Of a stretch of DNA of 33,089 nt, positions 9,125 to 17,998 are shown piece after piece. The stretch lies in NCBI GenBank assembly GCA_021847605.1, contig JAJZQN010000046.1, positions 1-33,089 on the forward strand. Direction: 5' to 3'. Made by a program: the position numbers and the translations under genes. The notes beneath the pieces are model-generated. The model was not told where the DNA came from and ran no database searches. It worked only from the letters and a program-made list of their open reading frames with translations. The stretch is from Pseudomonadota bacterium (GTDB lineage Bacteria; Pseudomonadota; Alphaproteobacteria; Sphingomonadales; Sphingomonadaceae). The first letter of the stretch is position 1; the number at the start of each line of letters is the position of its first letter.

Positions 9125-9425
9125 GTTCTTCCCCGCAAGGTACTGGATATGCAGCGTAACGGCATCCGTCGTAGCGCTTCTTGGCGCGCCGGTGTCGCAG
9201 ATGGAGCAAGGCGGCTCGATGTAGGCGATCGCGGCCTTAGATTCCCATATTTCCCGGTGATTTTGATTTTTTAGTTCAATCCTCCGACATGATCGCAAAG
9301 TTACTGGCGCGGACATGCGCGCGCATGACGGCGCGTGCGGGCAGGATGATCCTGCCTTCGCACGTCGTAGGACAGTAAAATATCGGCAAGGCGCTGTCCC
9401 CTGTCCTCATCGAGCCGGGGCAGCT
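9125..9425. other. Intergenic stretch without a supported gene
   Basis: Between tRNA-Ser and the interspersed repeat I see no reading frame with coding features. The one structure is a perfect dyad at 9340-9356 (GGCAGGAT, 1-base centre, ATCCTGCC). No T-run follows it. Confidence 0.5.
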
Positions 9426-9534
9426 TAGAGCATTCTCCAGTCAGGTGGAATCACCTGACGGCTCGGAGAATGCGTGAAAACAAAAGCTTAAAGCGGCCGG
9501 TAATCCGATGCAATCGGATTACCGGCCGCTTTAA
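9426..9534 (+). repeat. Two-hairpin interspersed repeat, copy A
   Basis: It begins TAGAGCAT. A nested stem follows (GCATTCTCC with GGAGAATGC, inner GTCAGGTG with CACCTGAC around GAAT), then a link AACAAAAGCTTAAAGCG, then a perfect 22-base inverted repeat (9488-9509 with 9513-9534, loop GCA). Copy B at 19961-20066 has the same order of blocks. The second hairpin ends 15 bases from the ugd stop and may also act as its transcript end. Confidence 0.7.
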
Positions 9535-9549
9535 TGCCGCTGCGGACTG

Positions 9550-10716
9550 TCAGTCCGAACCGTACAGGTCGCGGGTGAAGATCTTGTCCTGCACATCCTC
9601 GATTTCCGGGGTCATCCGGTTGGCGATGATGACGTCGGTTTCTTCCTTGAAGGCGGTCAGGTCGCGAACGACCTTCGATCCGTAAAAGCTGTCTTCATGG
9701 ATCGCGGGTTCATAGACCACCACCTCGATCCCCTTGGCCTTGATCCGCTTCATGATCCCCTGAATCGAGGACTGGCGGAAATTGTCCGATCCCGCCTTCA
9801 TCACCAGACGGAACACACCGACCTTGCGCGGACGACGGGCGATGATCTGATCCGCCAGGAAATCCTTGCGGGTGCGGTTGGCGTCGACGATCGCACGGAT
9901 CAGGTTCTGTGGCACTTCCGAATAATTGGCCAGCAGCTGCTTGGTGTCCTTGGGCAGGCAATAGCCGCCATAGCCGAAGGAGGGATTATTATAATGGCTG
10001 CCGATGCGCGGATCGAGGCCGATCCCGTTGATGATGTCGCGCGTGTCCATGCCGCCGGCAATGGCGTAGCTGTCCAGTTCATTGAAGAAGGCGACGCGCA
10101 TGGCGAGATAGGTGTTCGCGAACAGCTTGATCGCTTCGGCTTCACGGGTGCCTGTGAACAGCAGTTCGACATCCTTCTTGCGCGCGCCCTCCAGCAGGAG
10201 GCGGGCAAAGGTTTCGGCGCGGTCCGACCGTTCCCCCACGATGATGCGCGAGGGGTAGAGATTGTCGTACAGCGCGCGCCCTTCGCGCAAAAATTCGGGG
10301 CTGAAGATGATCTGCTGGCTATTGAAGCGGGCGCGGACATCATCGACGAAGCCGACCGGAACAGTGGATTTGACCACGATTGTCGCATCGGGATTGGCCG
10401 CGATGCAGGCACCGATGACCGATTCGACCGATGATGTATCGAACTTGTCGGTATCGACGTCATAGTTGGTCGGGGTCGCGACGATGACATAGTCCGCGCC
10501 GGCAAAAGCCTCACCCGCGTCCAGCGTCGCGGTCAGCGCGAGCGTCTCATGGGCCAGAAATTCCTCGATCTCGCGATCGGCGATCGGCGACTGACGCGCA
10601 TTGAGCATGTCGACGCGATCGGCGGAGATATCCACCGCATAAACATCATTATGCTGCGCCAGAAGGACGGCATTGGACAGGCCGACATATCCCAGACCAA
10701 AGACGGCGATTTTCAT
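9550..10716 (-). CDS. ugd: UDP-glucose 6-dehydrogenase
   Basis: A 388-residue cytoplasmic enzyme that oxidises UDP-glucose to UDP-glucuronate with NAD, feeding exopolysaccharide, capsule or lipid glycosylation. The N-terminal Rossmann motif is GLGYVG (7-12). Substrate-loop residues EFLREG lie at 141-146, and the catalytic Cys253 in [10 protein letters not shown]. The length matches the short bacterial Ugd form. It stands alone, convergent with tRNA-Ser and divergent from the MFS gene. The upstream region carries tandem dyad repeats (10735-10777) that could be a regulatory site. Confidence 0.95.
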   Translation of the reverse strand: MKIAVFGLGYVGLSNAVLLAQHNDVYAVDISADRVDMLNARQSPIADREIEEFLAHETLALTATLDAGEAFAGADYVIVATPTNYDVDTDKFDTSSVESVIGACIAANPDATIVVKSTVPVGFVDDVRARFNSQQIIFSPEFLREGRALYDNLYPSRIIVGERSDRAETFARLLLEGARKKDVELLFTGTREAEAIKLFANTYLAMRVAFFNELDSYAIAGGMDTRDIINGIGLDPRIGSHYNNPSFGYGGYCLPKDTKQLLANYSEVPQNLIRAIVDANRTRKDFLADQIIARRPRKVGVFRLVMKAGSDNFRQSSIQGIMKRIKAKGIEVVVYEPAIHEDSFYGSKVVRDLTAFKEETDVIIANRMTPEIEDVQDKIFTRDLYGSD

Positions 10717-10734
10717 AATCGGAAATACTCTGGA

Positions 10735-10777
10735 TTATGCCGTATGAAACGGCGGGGGATTGTGCCGTGTGAACGGC
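10735..10777. repeat. Tandem 25-base-period dyad repeats upstream of ugd
   Basis: Two near-identical blocks start at 10735 (TTATGCCGTATGAAACGGC) and 10760 (TTGTGCCGTGTGAACGGC). Each contains a dyad GCCGT/ACGGC around a 4-5 base loop, and both lie within about 60 bases of the ugd start. A third small dyad TCGGT/ACCGA lies at 10797-10809. Possible operator or leader RNA structure; no known regulator recognised. Confidence 0.5.
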
Positions 10778-11026
10778 TGGGTGAACGCATGATTATTCGG
10801 TAAAACCGATTGGCGACCCGACATTCTTCAACACTGAACGACAGGACAGGTCAATCTAAAACATGCTGCATGTGCGAGAGGTTCGACGTACCGAAACGGG
10901 AAGTCTTCATAAGCATTTGTGCCATGTCCTTATGATCGAAAGATGGCGTTGCGGTGACGGACCTTGCATGGCTTCGCGCTTGAACCGGCCGGTAAGGCAG
11001 GGCAGAGGACCAAGGGCAGGTCCACC

Positions 11027-12352
11027 ATGCGGGAGAGACGATTGACCAAGGACAGCCAGACCGCCGCATCATCCCATGTCGGCGCCGCAAAAGATCGCAG
11101 CAAGATCGCCGCGATCATCGCCGCGTCGAGCGGCAATCTGGTCGAATGGTTCGATTTCTACATCTACGCCTTTTGCGCGGTCTATTTTGCGCCGGCCTTC
11201 TTCCCGGATTCGGACCCCACCAACCAGTTGCTCAATACGGCGGGCGTTTTTGCCGTCGGATTCCTGATGCGGCCGATCGGGGGATGGTTTTTCGGCAGGC
11301 TCGCCGATCGCAAGGGGCGCAAGGCGGGGCTGCTGGTGTCCGTGCTGATGATGTGTTTCGGATCGCTGATGATCGCATCTCTGCCCACCTACGACAGTAT
11401 CGGTATCTGGGCGCCGATCCTGTTGCTGCTTGCGCGCCTGTTGCAGGGGCTGTCGGTCGGCGGGGAATATGGCACGACCGCCACTTATATGAGCGAAGTG
11501 GCGCAGTCGGGGCGGCGCGGTTTCTATTCCTCCTTCCAATATGTGACGCTGATCGGCGGACAATTGGCCGCGTCGCTGGTGATGGTGGGGTTGCAGCAGC
11601 TTTTGTCGCTGGAGGAGATGCGCGCATGGGGCTGGCGCATTCCCTTCGTCATCGGGGCAGTCACGGCCGTCGTCGCACTTTTCCTGCGATCGACGCTGGA
11701 GGAAACGAGCGACGCGGCGACGCGGGAAAGGCCCGACGCCGGCAGCCTGCTGGCGCTGATCCGCACCCATCCATGGCCGTTTCTGACGGTGCTGGGCTAT
11801 ACCGCCGGCGGATCGCTGATCTTCTACACCTTCACCACCTATATGCAGAAATATCTGGTCAATAGCGGTGGCCTGCCGCTCAAGGCCGCCAATCAGGTGA
11901 TGACCGGATGCCTGTTCCTGTTCATGTGCGCGCAGCCCTTGTTCGGCGCCCTGTCCGACCGGATCGGGCGGCGCAACAATATGCTCTTGTTCGGCGCCCT
12001 GGGTGCTGTCGCCACCATTCCGATCGCGACGGCGCTGGGTAGCCAGCCGGGGCCGGTCGAAGCGTTCCTGCTGATTTCCACCGCGCTGCTGATCATCAGT
12101 TTCTACACATCGATCAGCGGCATCGTGAAGGCGGAGATGTTCCCGGCCGAAGTGCGCGCGCTGGGCGTTGGATTTTCCTATGCGCTGGCCAATGCGCTGT
12201 TCGGCGGGACGGCCGAATATGCGGCACTGGCGTTCAAGGCGGGCGGGCATGAAAGCCTGTTCTTCGTCTATGTGACGGGCATGATGGTCATGGTGCTGCT
12301 GGTTGCGCTGCGCCTGCCGCGTGAGGCCCGCTATCTTGGCAAGGCGGGTTAA
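11027..12352 (+). CDS. MFS transporter, metabolite:H+ symporter (MHS) family
   Basis: A 441-residue inner-membrane transporter of the major facilitator superfamily, most like the MHS group that includes alpha-ketoglutarate and proline/betaine permeases. Signs are the first-helix segment [17 protein letters not shown], the loop 2-3 motif [25 protein letters not shown] and a second [11 protein letters not shown] loop. Twelve membrane segments are expected. Start choice is uncertain: ATG 11027 is used here. TTG 11042 has GGGAGAG four bases upstream, the same arrangement as the CoA-transferase gene, and may be the real start; the ATG at 10964 is too far upstream. Substrate likely a small carboxylate, by family only. 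Confidence 0.87.
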   Translation: MRERRLTKDSQTAASSHVGAAKDRSKIAAIIAASSGNLVEWFDFYIYAFCAVYFAPAFFPDSDPTNQLLNTAGVFAVGFLMRPIGGWFFGRLADRKGRKAGLLVSVLMMCFGSLMIASLPTYDSIGIWAPILLLLARLLQGLSVGGEYGTTATYMSEVAQSGRRGFYSSFQYVTLIGGQLAASLVMVGLQQLLSLEEMRAWGWRIPFVIGAVTAVVALFLRSTLEETSDAATRERPDAGSLLALIRTHPWPFLTVLGYTAGGSLIFYTFTTYMQKYLVNSGGLPLKAANQVMTGCLFLFMCAQPLFGALSDRIGRRNNMLLFGALGAVATIPIATALGSQPGPVEAFLLISTALLIISFYTSISGIVKAEMFPAEVRALGVGFSYALANALFGGTAEYAALAFKAGGHESLFFVYVTGMMVMVLLVALRLPREARYLGKAG

Positions 12353-12371
12353 GGGATATTGCGCAGCGAAG

Positions 12372-12393
12372 CGGGCGCAGCTATCGCCCGTTT
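12372..12393 (+). terminator. Weak stem-loop after the MFS gene
   Basis: CGGGCG (12372-12377) and CGCCCG (12385-12390) enclose a 7-base loop, followed by TTT. It lies 20 bases past the MFS stop and ahead of the riboswitch. Confidence 0.4.
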
Positions 12394-12432
12394 GTCCCGG
12401 ATCGTCCTTTGGTCGAGCTGGGGTGTTGATCG

Positions 12433-12650
12433 CGCCGGTGCCTCCAAAAGGGGCTTAAAATGGGAAGGCGGTGCGGATGGGGTATAGCCTGTCCAAAGCC
12501 GCAGCTGTCCCTGCAACTGTAAGCGGAGAGCGTGATGCGCAGGGTTTGTCCATGACGGACAGGCCGGCCACTGGGGAAGCGCCCTGTCGCGCCAATCCGG
12601 GAAGGCGCGCATCGGGCCGTGACCCGCAAGCCAGGAGACCTGCCGGCGTC
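12433..12650 (+). promoter_or_regulatory. Cobalamin (AdoCbl) riboswitch
   Basis: The conserved elements appear in order: GGTGCC at about 12438, AAAATGGGAAGGCGGTG, CCCTGCAACTGTAAGCGGAG, GCCACTGGGGAAGC, GGGAAGGCGCGC and the B12 box GCAAGCCAGGAGACCTGCC (ending near 12645). The order and spacing are those of a full-length cobalamin riboswitch on the plus strand. Its target is the btuC/btuD-like pair that begins 270 bases further on. Just past it, GTACGG (near 12697) and CCGTAC (near 12730) could form part of the expression platform. Confidence 0.93.
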
Positions 12651-12854
12651 ATGGTCGCTCTTGCTCTGGCCCAGGGGGTGGCCGGGGTACGGTATGTTCC
12701 GTCCGAGCGGCGAAAGAGGCGGTGGGGCCGTACGGCATCCATGTCCCTGGTCGCGCGCCCGGCCACGGACGGGATGCCGCTGTCGCCATTGTCGGTCGAA
12801 TTGACCGACGAAGACGCAATGCCCCGCACCGCCAGGCCTGCTGATGGCGCGTAG
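12651..12854 (+). CDS. Small open reading frame after the riboswitch (67 codons), unassigned
   Basis: The ATG follows the B12 box directly; the only AGGAG upstream is inside that box. The product MVALALAQGVAGVRY... has no family I recognise, no signal peptide and no clear domain. After its TAG a second tiny frame in the same phase (GTG 12867, preceded by GGGGGGA, 18 codons) ends in ATGATG, overlapping the btuC start as in translational coupling. These may be leader peptides, the remnant of a lost btuB/btuF-type gene, or not coding at all. Confidence 0.25.
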   Translation: MVALALAQGVAGVRYVPSERRKRRWGRTASMSLVARPATDGMPLSPLSVELTDEDAMPRTARPADGA

Positions 12855-12919
12855 GGGGGACTGTTCGTGACGGCGACCATGATCATATTTGCTGCGGCAT
12901 CGATCCGCAGCACGGGTGG

Positions 12920-13915
12920 ATGATGCGGCATCGCCATCCAGCGCTGGTGCCGGCGCTGGCCATCATCACGGCCAGCGTGGCGATCCTGTCGCTGGGTCTT
13001 GGGCCGGTATCGATCCCGGTGGGGCGCATCATGGCGGTCCTGACGGGCCATGGCGATGCGATCGATCGCGCCATCCTCATCGACCTGCGCCTGCCGCGCA
13101 TGCTGATCGGCCTGCTGGTCGGCGCCATGCTGGGCCTCGCCGGGGCGGTGTTGCAGGGCTATCTCCGCAATCCGCTGGCCGAACCGTCGGTGCTGGGCGC
13201 ATCCAATGCTGCTGCGCTGGGCGCGGTGGGTGCGCTCTATTTCGGCATCGCGCAATGGCATATCGCGATGCTGCCGATCATGGCGATTGCCGGCGCGCTG
13301 GTGGCGCTGGGCGCGCTCTTCTTTCTGGCGGGGGAATCGGAAAGTCCGCTGACGCTGATTCTGGCCGGGATCGCGGTATCCACATTGGCGCTGGCTTGCA
13401 TCAGCCTGGCGCTCAACCTGTCGCCCAATCCCTTTGCCGCGATGGAGATTATGGCGTGGCTGCTCGGATCGATCGAGAATCGTTCGTTCGAGCATGTGTG
13501 GATAGTGCTGCCCTGTGTGGCGATCGGCATGGCGTTGCTTCTCTATGACGGACGGGCGCTTGATGCGCTGTCGCTGGGCGAGGATGGCGCGCGTTCGCTG
13601 GGCGTCGATCTGCCGCGTCTGCGCCTTCGCCTGTTGCTGGGCGTGGCGATCGGCGTGGGGGGCGCGGTGGCAGTGTCGGGATCGATCGGCTTCATCGGCC
13701 TGATCGTGCCGCACCTGATGCGGCCGCTGACCGACCGCAGTCCTTCGGCGATCCTGCTGCCCTCCATGCTGGGCGGCGCGTTGCTGCTGACGGCATCGGA
13801 CATGCTGGTGCGAATCATTCCGTCGACCAATGAACTTAAACTGGGCGTGGTGACGGCATTTCTGGGCGTGCCGGTCTTTCTGGCGCATTTGCTGCGGGAG
13901 CGGCGGCTATGGTGA
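12920..13915 (+). CDS. btuC: FecCD-family ABC transporter permease, BtuC-like (vitamin B12 uptake)
   Basis: A 331-residue inner-membrane permease of the FecCD/BtuC family, which dimerises with an ATPase pair to import cobalamin, haem or siderophores. Family signs are LIDLRLPRMLIGLLVGAMLG, NPLAEPSVLGASNAA and GLIVPHLMRPLTDR, in a protein with multiple hydrophobic segments. The upstream cobalamin riboswitch makes B12 or cobinamide the likely cargo. The start at 12920 overlaps the stop of a small upstream frame (ATGA); the next codon is also ATG. The stop overlaps the ATPase gene by 7 bases. No substrate-binding protein (BtuF) or TonB receptor (BtuB) is adjacent. Confidence 0.88.
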   Translation: MMRHRHPALVPALAIITASVAILSLGLGPVSIPVGRIMAVLTGHGDAIDRAILIDLRLPRMLIGLLVGAMLGLAGAVLQGYLRNPLAEPSVLGASNAAALGAVGALYFGIAQWHIAMLPIMAIAGALVALGALFFLAGESESPLTLILAGIAVSTLALACISLALNLSPNPFAAMEIMAWLLGSIENRSFEHVWIVLPCVAIGMALLLYDGRALDALSLGEDGARSLGVDLPRLRLRLLLGVAIGVGGAVAVSGSIGFIGLIVPHLMRPLTDRSPSAILLPSMLGGALLLTASDMLVRIIPSTNELKLGVVTAFLGVPVFLAHLLRERRLW

Positions 13916-14718
13916 GCATTTCCATCGAAGGGTTGTCGGTCGATCTGGGCGGCCGCGCGATCCTGCGCGACGTGGCCATGCAATTGGCGCCCGGCGCTTT
14001 GATCGGCGTGATCGGTCCCAATGGCGCGGGCAAATCGACGCTGATTCGGGCGATGCTGGGTCTGCTGCCATTTCAGCGGGGGCAGGTGACGATAGATGGA
14101 CAGGCGGTGGGCGCGATGGCGCCGCGCGATCTGGCCAAAGCGATCGCCTATCTGCCGCAGGGACAGGTGCTGCACTGGCCGCTCAGCGTCGAGCGACTGG
14201 TCGGGCTGGGGCGGCTGCCGCATCTGGGGCCATTGTCCCGGCCGGGCGCGCAGGACCGGGAGGCCATAGATGAGGCGATGTGCCGTGCCGACATTGCGTC
14301 GCTGGCGGACCGGACGGCGACCGAATTGTCGGGCGGGGAACGGGCGCGGGTGATGCTGGCGCGGGCGCTGGCGGTCGGCGCGCGCGGGCTGGTGGTGGAC
14401 GAACCGCTCGCCTCGCTCGATCCGGGGCATCAGATCGATGTCATGGAATTGCTGGCCCGCGAAGCACGGCGCGGCGCGCTGGTCGTCGTCGTGCTGCACG
14501 ATCTCAGCATGGCGGCGCGCTATTGCGACCGGCTGTTGCTGATGGATGAAGGGCGCCTGATCGCGGACGGCACACCGGCGCAGATATTGACGCAGGATCG
14601 GTTGCGCGCGGTCTACGGCATCAGCGGCCATATCGACCTGACGGGCGACGCGCCGATGGTAGTGCCGATGGCGCGCTGGCCACAGGTGGGTGCAGAGCAA
14701 CAGGCGGACGCAGGCTAA
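13909..14718 (+). CDS. btuD: ABC transporter ATP-binding protein, BtuD/FecE-like
   Basis: A 269-residue cytoplasmic ATPase that powers the preceding permease. Walker A GPNGAGKST (36-44), Q-loop YLPQGQ, ABC signature LSGGERARVMLARALA, Walker B LVVDEPLASLD and switch His in VVVLHDLS are all intact. Similarity is to the iron-siderophore/B12 importer class. ATG 13909 lies within the end of btuC, so the two are translationally coupled. Cargo assignment rests on the riboswitch upstream. A stem-loop follows at 14732-14755. Confidence 0.9.
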   Translation: MVSISIEGLSVDLGGRAILRDVAMQLAPGALIGVIGPNGAGKSTLIRAMLGLLPFQRGQVTIDGQAVGAMAPRDLAKAIAYLPQGQVLHWPLSVERLVGLGRLPHLGPLSRPGAQDREAIDEAMCRADIASLADRTATELSGGERARVMLARALAVGARGLVVDEPLASLDPGHQIDVMELLAREARRGALVVVVLHDLSMAARYCDRLLLMDEGRLIADGTPAQILTQDRLRAVYGISGHIDLTGDAPMVVPMARWPQVGAEQQADAG

Positions 14719-14731
14719 GCGCACAAACGAA

Positions 14732-14755
14732 AACGGGCAGCTTGCGCTGCCCGTT
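14732..14755 (+). terminator. Stem-loop after btuD
   Basis: A perfect 10-base stem AACGGGCAGC/GCTGCCCGTT with loop TTGC, 13 bases past the btuD stop. No T-run follows, but the position fits a transcript end, and it also lies downstream of the minus-strand tRNA-Pro. Confidence 0.6.
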
Positions 14756-14784
14756 CAGACTGCCATTGCGGCAATATATTTTTT

Positions 14785-14861
14785 TGGTCGGGACGAGAGG
14801 ATTCGAACCTCCGACCCCCACACCCCCAGTGTGATGCGCTACCAGGCTGCGCTACGTCCCG
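14785..14861 (-). tRNA. tRNA-Pro (GGG)
   Basis: A 77-base cloverleaf including CCA. The acceptor CGGGACG pairs with CGTCCCG, discriminator A. The D arm has GCGCAGCCTGGTAGCGC, and the anticodon loop CTGGGGG gives GGG (14825-14827, minus strand). The T arm contains GGTTCGAATCC. Confidence 0.96.
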
Positions 14862-14873
14862 ACCGGAGGGCGC

Positions 14874-14902
14874 CCTTTAGAAGGGTGAAACGCAAGTTGC
14901 AA
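14874..14902 (-). promoter_or_regulatory. Promoter of tRNA-Pro
   Basis: On the minus strand TTGCAA (14902-14897) is followed after 17 bases by TAAAGG (14879-14874), about 12 bases before the tRNA 5' end. The spacing is right for a housekeeping-sigma promoter, but the -10 is imperfect. Confidence 0.5.
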
Positions 14903-15046
14903 GGGATTAAGCGGCGCTCTTTTTGCGCTCTGTCGGATTCCCTAATCATATTGCCTCCGTGGCCGCTTCTGTGTTAGCCGCCCGCGCTTAATGCGTGGAC
15001 GCTTCCGGGCGGTCCGCGACCGACAGAAAACAAGGCAGTCCCACCC

Positions 15047-15382
15047 ATGTTCATTACTCCAGCCTTTGCCCAGACCGCGGGCGGGCAAGCCTCCGGCGCC
15101 GGTGTCCTGGTGCAGATGGCGCCGCTGGTCCTGATCTTCGTCGTCTTCTATTTCCTGCTGATCCGTCCGCAGCAAAAGAAGATGAAGGAGCATAAGGCCA
15201 AGATCGATTCCGTGAAGAAGGGCGATCAGGTCGTGACCGGCGGTGGTCTGGTCGGCAAGGTCGTGCGTGTCGACGAAGTCTATGCCGAGGTCGAGCTGGC
15301 GCCGGGCATGAAGGTCAAGGCGGTCAAGTCGACCCTGACCGACGTGATCGACCCGACGACCGCGAAGCCCGCGAACGACTGA
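15047..15382 (+). CDS. yajC: Sec translocon accessory subunit YajC
   Basis: A 111-residue single-pass inner-membrane protein that associates with SecDF. It has a hydrophobic segment (about 24-43, PLVLIFVVFYFLLIRPQQKK with the family's conserved LIRPQQKK ending) and a cytoplasmic domain with KKGDQVVTGGGLVGKV. Length and position directly ahead of secD are typical. Only 8 bases separate its stop from secD, so it leads the operon yajC-secD-secF-Mth938. Confidence 0.96.
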   Translation: MFITPAFAQTAGGQASGAGVLVQMAPLVLIFVVFYFLLIRPQQKKMKEHKAKIDSVKKGDQVVTGGGLVGKVVRVDEVYAEVELAPGMKVKAVKSTLTDVIDPTTAKPAND

Positions 15383-15390
15383 GCGGCGTC

Positions 15391-16992
15391 ATGCTGAACT
15401 TCTCGCGCTGGGCGGTTGCCGCGATCCTGTTGCCGCTGGTGCTGGGCGTATTGTGCGCCGTGCCCAGCTTCCTGCCCGATGCGACCGTGGCGCAGCTGCC
15501 CGGTTTCATGCGGACGCGCGTCAATCTGGGCCTCGACCTGGCCGGCGGCAGCCATTTGCTGCTGGAAGCGTCGACGCAGGATGTCGCCAAGCAGCGCATC
15601 GCCAATATGGAGGAGCAGGTCCGCACGGAACTGCGCCGTGGCGATCCGCGCATCGCGATTGGCGACATTAGCAGCCGTGACGGGAAGCTCAGCTTCATGG
15701 TCCGCGATCCGTCGCAGGTGGATGCCGCCGTCGAGCGCATCCGTCCGCTGACGCAAGGGGCGGGCCTGACCGGCCAGCGCGATTTCAACGTCGAGGTGGT
15801 GAACAGCTCCACCATCACCATCACGCCAACGGATGCGGGCATCGATGCCGCGGTCAAAAGCTCGATGGAAGTCGCGACCGAAGTCATTCGCAAGCGCATC
15901 GACGAAATGGGTACGCGCGAACCGACCATTCAGCAGCAGGGCAGCAACCGCATCGTCGTGCAGGTGCCGGGCCTTCAGGATCCCAAGGCGCTCAAGGCTC
16001 TGATCGGTCAGACCGCCAAGCTCGAATTCAAGCTGGTCGATTTCACCGCGAACCCGGCCGAAGTGGCGCAGGGTCGTGCGCCTGTGGGCAGCGAAGTGCT
16101 GCCCTATCCCGACAATCCATCGGGCGTGCCGATGATCGCGGTCAAGCGGCAGGTGATGGTGTCGGGTGAAGACCTGACCGACGCAACGCAAGGCTATGAC
16201 CAGCAGGGCAACCAGCCCAATGTCGCCATCCGCTTCAATAGTGCGGGCGGGCGTAAATTCGGTCAGGTGACGTCGCAGAATGTCAACCGTCCCTTCGCCA
16301 TCATTCTGGATGGCAAGGTGCTGTCCGCGCCGAACATCAATGAACCGATTCTGGGTGGATCGGCCGTCATCAACGGCAATTTCACCGTTGAAAGCGCCAA
16401 TCAGCTCGCCATAGCGCTGCGCTCGGGCAAGCTGCCCGTCGCGCTGACGGTGGTGGAGGAACGCACGGTCGGACCGGGCCTTGGCGCCGATTCGATCCGC
16501 GCGGGCCTGATCGCTTCGGTCGTCGCGGTGGTCGCAGTCGCCGCGTTCATGTTCTTCAGCTATGGCCGTTTCGGTGTCTATGCGAACATCGCGGTCGCCA
16601 TCAACGTGCTGGTCATTCTGGGCGTCATGGGCATCCTTGGTGCCACGCTGACCCTGCCGGGCATCGCCGGTTTCGTGCTGACCATCGGTACGGCCGTCGA
16701 CGCCAACGTCCTGATCTATGAACGTATCCGTGAAGAGCGGCGGCGGGGGCGCGGTGTCGTTCAGGCGATCGAGTTCGGCTATAAAGAAGCGAGCCGCACC
16801 ATTTTCGAAGCGAACGTGACCCATGCCATCGCCGGCGGCATCATGCTGGCGCTGGGTTCCGGCCCGGTAAAGGGTTTTGCCATCGTGCTGCTGATCGGTA
16901 TTGCGACCAGCGTGTTCACGGCCGTGACCTTCACCCGCGTTCTGGCTGCGCATTGGGTTCGCACCAAGCGCCCGACCGAAATCAATATTTGA
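15391..16992 (+). CDS. secD: Protein translocase subunit SecD
   Basis: A 533-residue inner-membrane RND-type subunit that, with SecF, uses the proton-motive force to pull exported proteins through SecYEG. The first membrane segment is followed by LGLDLAGGSHLLLE (family D1), a large periplasmic region (about 60-370), and the C-terminal membrane bundle with GTAVDANVLIYERIREE, the D4-type motif with the conserved Asp. The length is normal for alphaproteobacteria. It lies between yajC and secF. Confidence 0.96.
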   Translation: MLNFSRWAVAAILLPLVLGVLCAVPSFLPDATVAQLPGFMRTRVNLGLDLAGGSHLLLEASTQDVAKQRIANMEEQVRTELRRGDPRIAIGDISSRDGKLSFMVRDPSQVDAAVERIRPLTQGAGLTGQRDFNVEVVNSSTITITPTDAGIDAAVKSSMEVATEVIRKRIDEMGTREPTIQQQGSNRIVVQVPGLQDPKALKALIGQTAKLEFKLVDFTANPAEVAQGRAPVGSEVLPYPDNPSGVPMIAVKRQVMVSGEDLTDATQGYDQQGNQPNVAIRFNSAGGRKFGQVTSQNVNRPFAIILDGKVLSAPNINEPILGGSAVINGNFTVESANQLAIALRSGKLPVALTVVEERTVGPGLGADSIRAGLIASVVAVVAVAAFMFFSYGRFGVYANIAVAINVLVILGVMGILGATLTLPGIAGFVLTIGTAVDANVLIYERIREERRRGRGVVQAIEFGYKEASRTIFEANVTHAIAGGIMLALGSGPVKGFAIVLLIGIATSVFTAVTFTRVLAAHWVRTKRPTEINI

Positions 16993-17011
16993 CGGGGCGG
17001 GAGAAAAAGAC

Positions 17012-17998
17012 ATGAAACTGCTCAAACTCGTCCCCGACAATACCAACATCGGCTTCGTCGCGATGCGCAAATGGGCGTTCGCGCTCACCGCCTTGCTGAC
17101 GGTGCTGGCGGTGGGCGCCACGCTGCACAAAGGCCTCAATATGGGCGTCGACTTCGTCGGCGGCCTGATGATCGAGGCGAAATTCCCGCAGGCGGTCGAA
17201 ACCGACAAGGTACGCGCCACCATCGGATCGCTGGGTGTGGGCGAAAGCTCGCTCCAGCAGTTCGGCGATCCCAAGACGGTGCAGATCCGCCTGCCCCTGC
17301 CCGAACAGGGCGGCGCGGGTGCGGCCAACGCCGTGGTCGAAAAGACCCGCAACGCCATGAATGCGCAATTCCCCGGTGTCACCTTCTCCCGCTACGACAC
17401 TGTGTCGGGCAAGGTATCGGGTGAGCTGATCCAGACCGGCGTGCTGGCGGTGATGCTGGCTGTCATCGGCATCGCGATCTTTTCCTGGTTCCGCTACGAA
17501 TGGCAGTTCGGCGTTTCGACCTTCGTCGCGATCATGCACGACGTTCTGATGACGCTGGGCTTCTTTGCCATCACCCAGTTGGAATTCGACCTCAACATCG
17601 TCGCCGCCGTGCTGACGATCGTGGGCTATTCGATCAACGACAAGATGGTGATCGACGACCGCATCCGCGAGAACATGCGCAAATATCGCAAGATGGACAT
17701 GAAGTCGCTGACCGACCTGTCCGTCAACGAAACGCTGCCGCGTACGGTGATGACGTCGCTGACCATCCTGCTGGCGCTGGGTTCGCTGCTGCTGCTGGGC
17801 GGCCATGTGCTGCGCGGCTTTACCGCTGCGATGATGCTGGGCGTGGTGGTCGGCACCTATTCGTCCATCTATGTCTCTTCCTCGCTGCTGATCTCGCTGG
17901 GCCTCAATCCGCAGGCGACGGAAAAGAAGGTGGTGAAGAAGGGCTATACCGGCAATGCCGAGCGCGTCGCGCCGCGTGATGACGGGGCGCGACCCTGA
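17012..17998 (+). CDS. secF: Protein translocase subunit SecF
   Basis: A 328-residue partner of SecD. The N-terminal membrane segment leads into NMGVDFVGGLMIEAKFPQ. The membrane bundle contains VGYSINDKMVIDDRIREN, the SecF counterpart of the SecD Asp motif. GGGCGGGAGAA precedes the ATG. The stop TGA is overlapped by the likely CTG start of the next gene. Confidence 0.96.
   Translation: MKLLKLVPDNTNIGFVAMRKWAFALTALLTVLAVGATLHKGLNMGVDFVGGLMIEAKFPQAVETDKVRATIGSLGVGESSLQQFGDPKTVQIRLPLPEQGGAGAANAVVEKTRNAMNAQFPGVTFSRYDTVSGKVSGELIQTGVLAVMLAVIGIAIFSWFRYEWQFGVSTFVAIMHDVLMTLGFFAITQLEFDLNIVAAVLTIVGYSINDKMVIDDRIRENMRKYRKMDMKSLTDLSVNETLPRTVMTSLTILLALGSLLLLGGHVLRGFTAAMMLGVVVGTYSSIYVSSSLLISLGLNPQATEKKVVKKGYTGNAERVAPRDDGARP

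Noticed and set aside
12455..13888. 477-codon minus-strand frame across the riboswitch and btuC
   Set aside because: It crosses a sense-strand riboswitch and a conserved permease, and its product is low-complexity HRQ-rich sequence.
15280..17382. 700-codon minus-strand frame opposite secD/secF
   Set aside because: Composition rich in His, Arg, Asp and Gln without motifs; an antisense shadow of the clearly identified sec genes.
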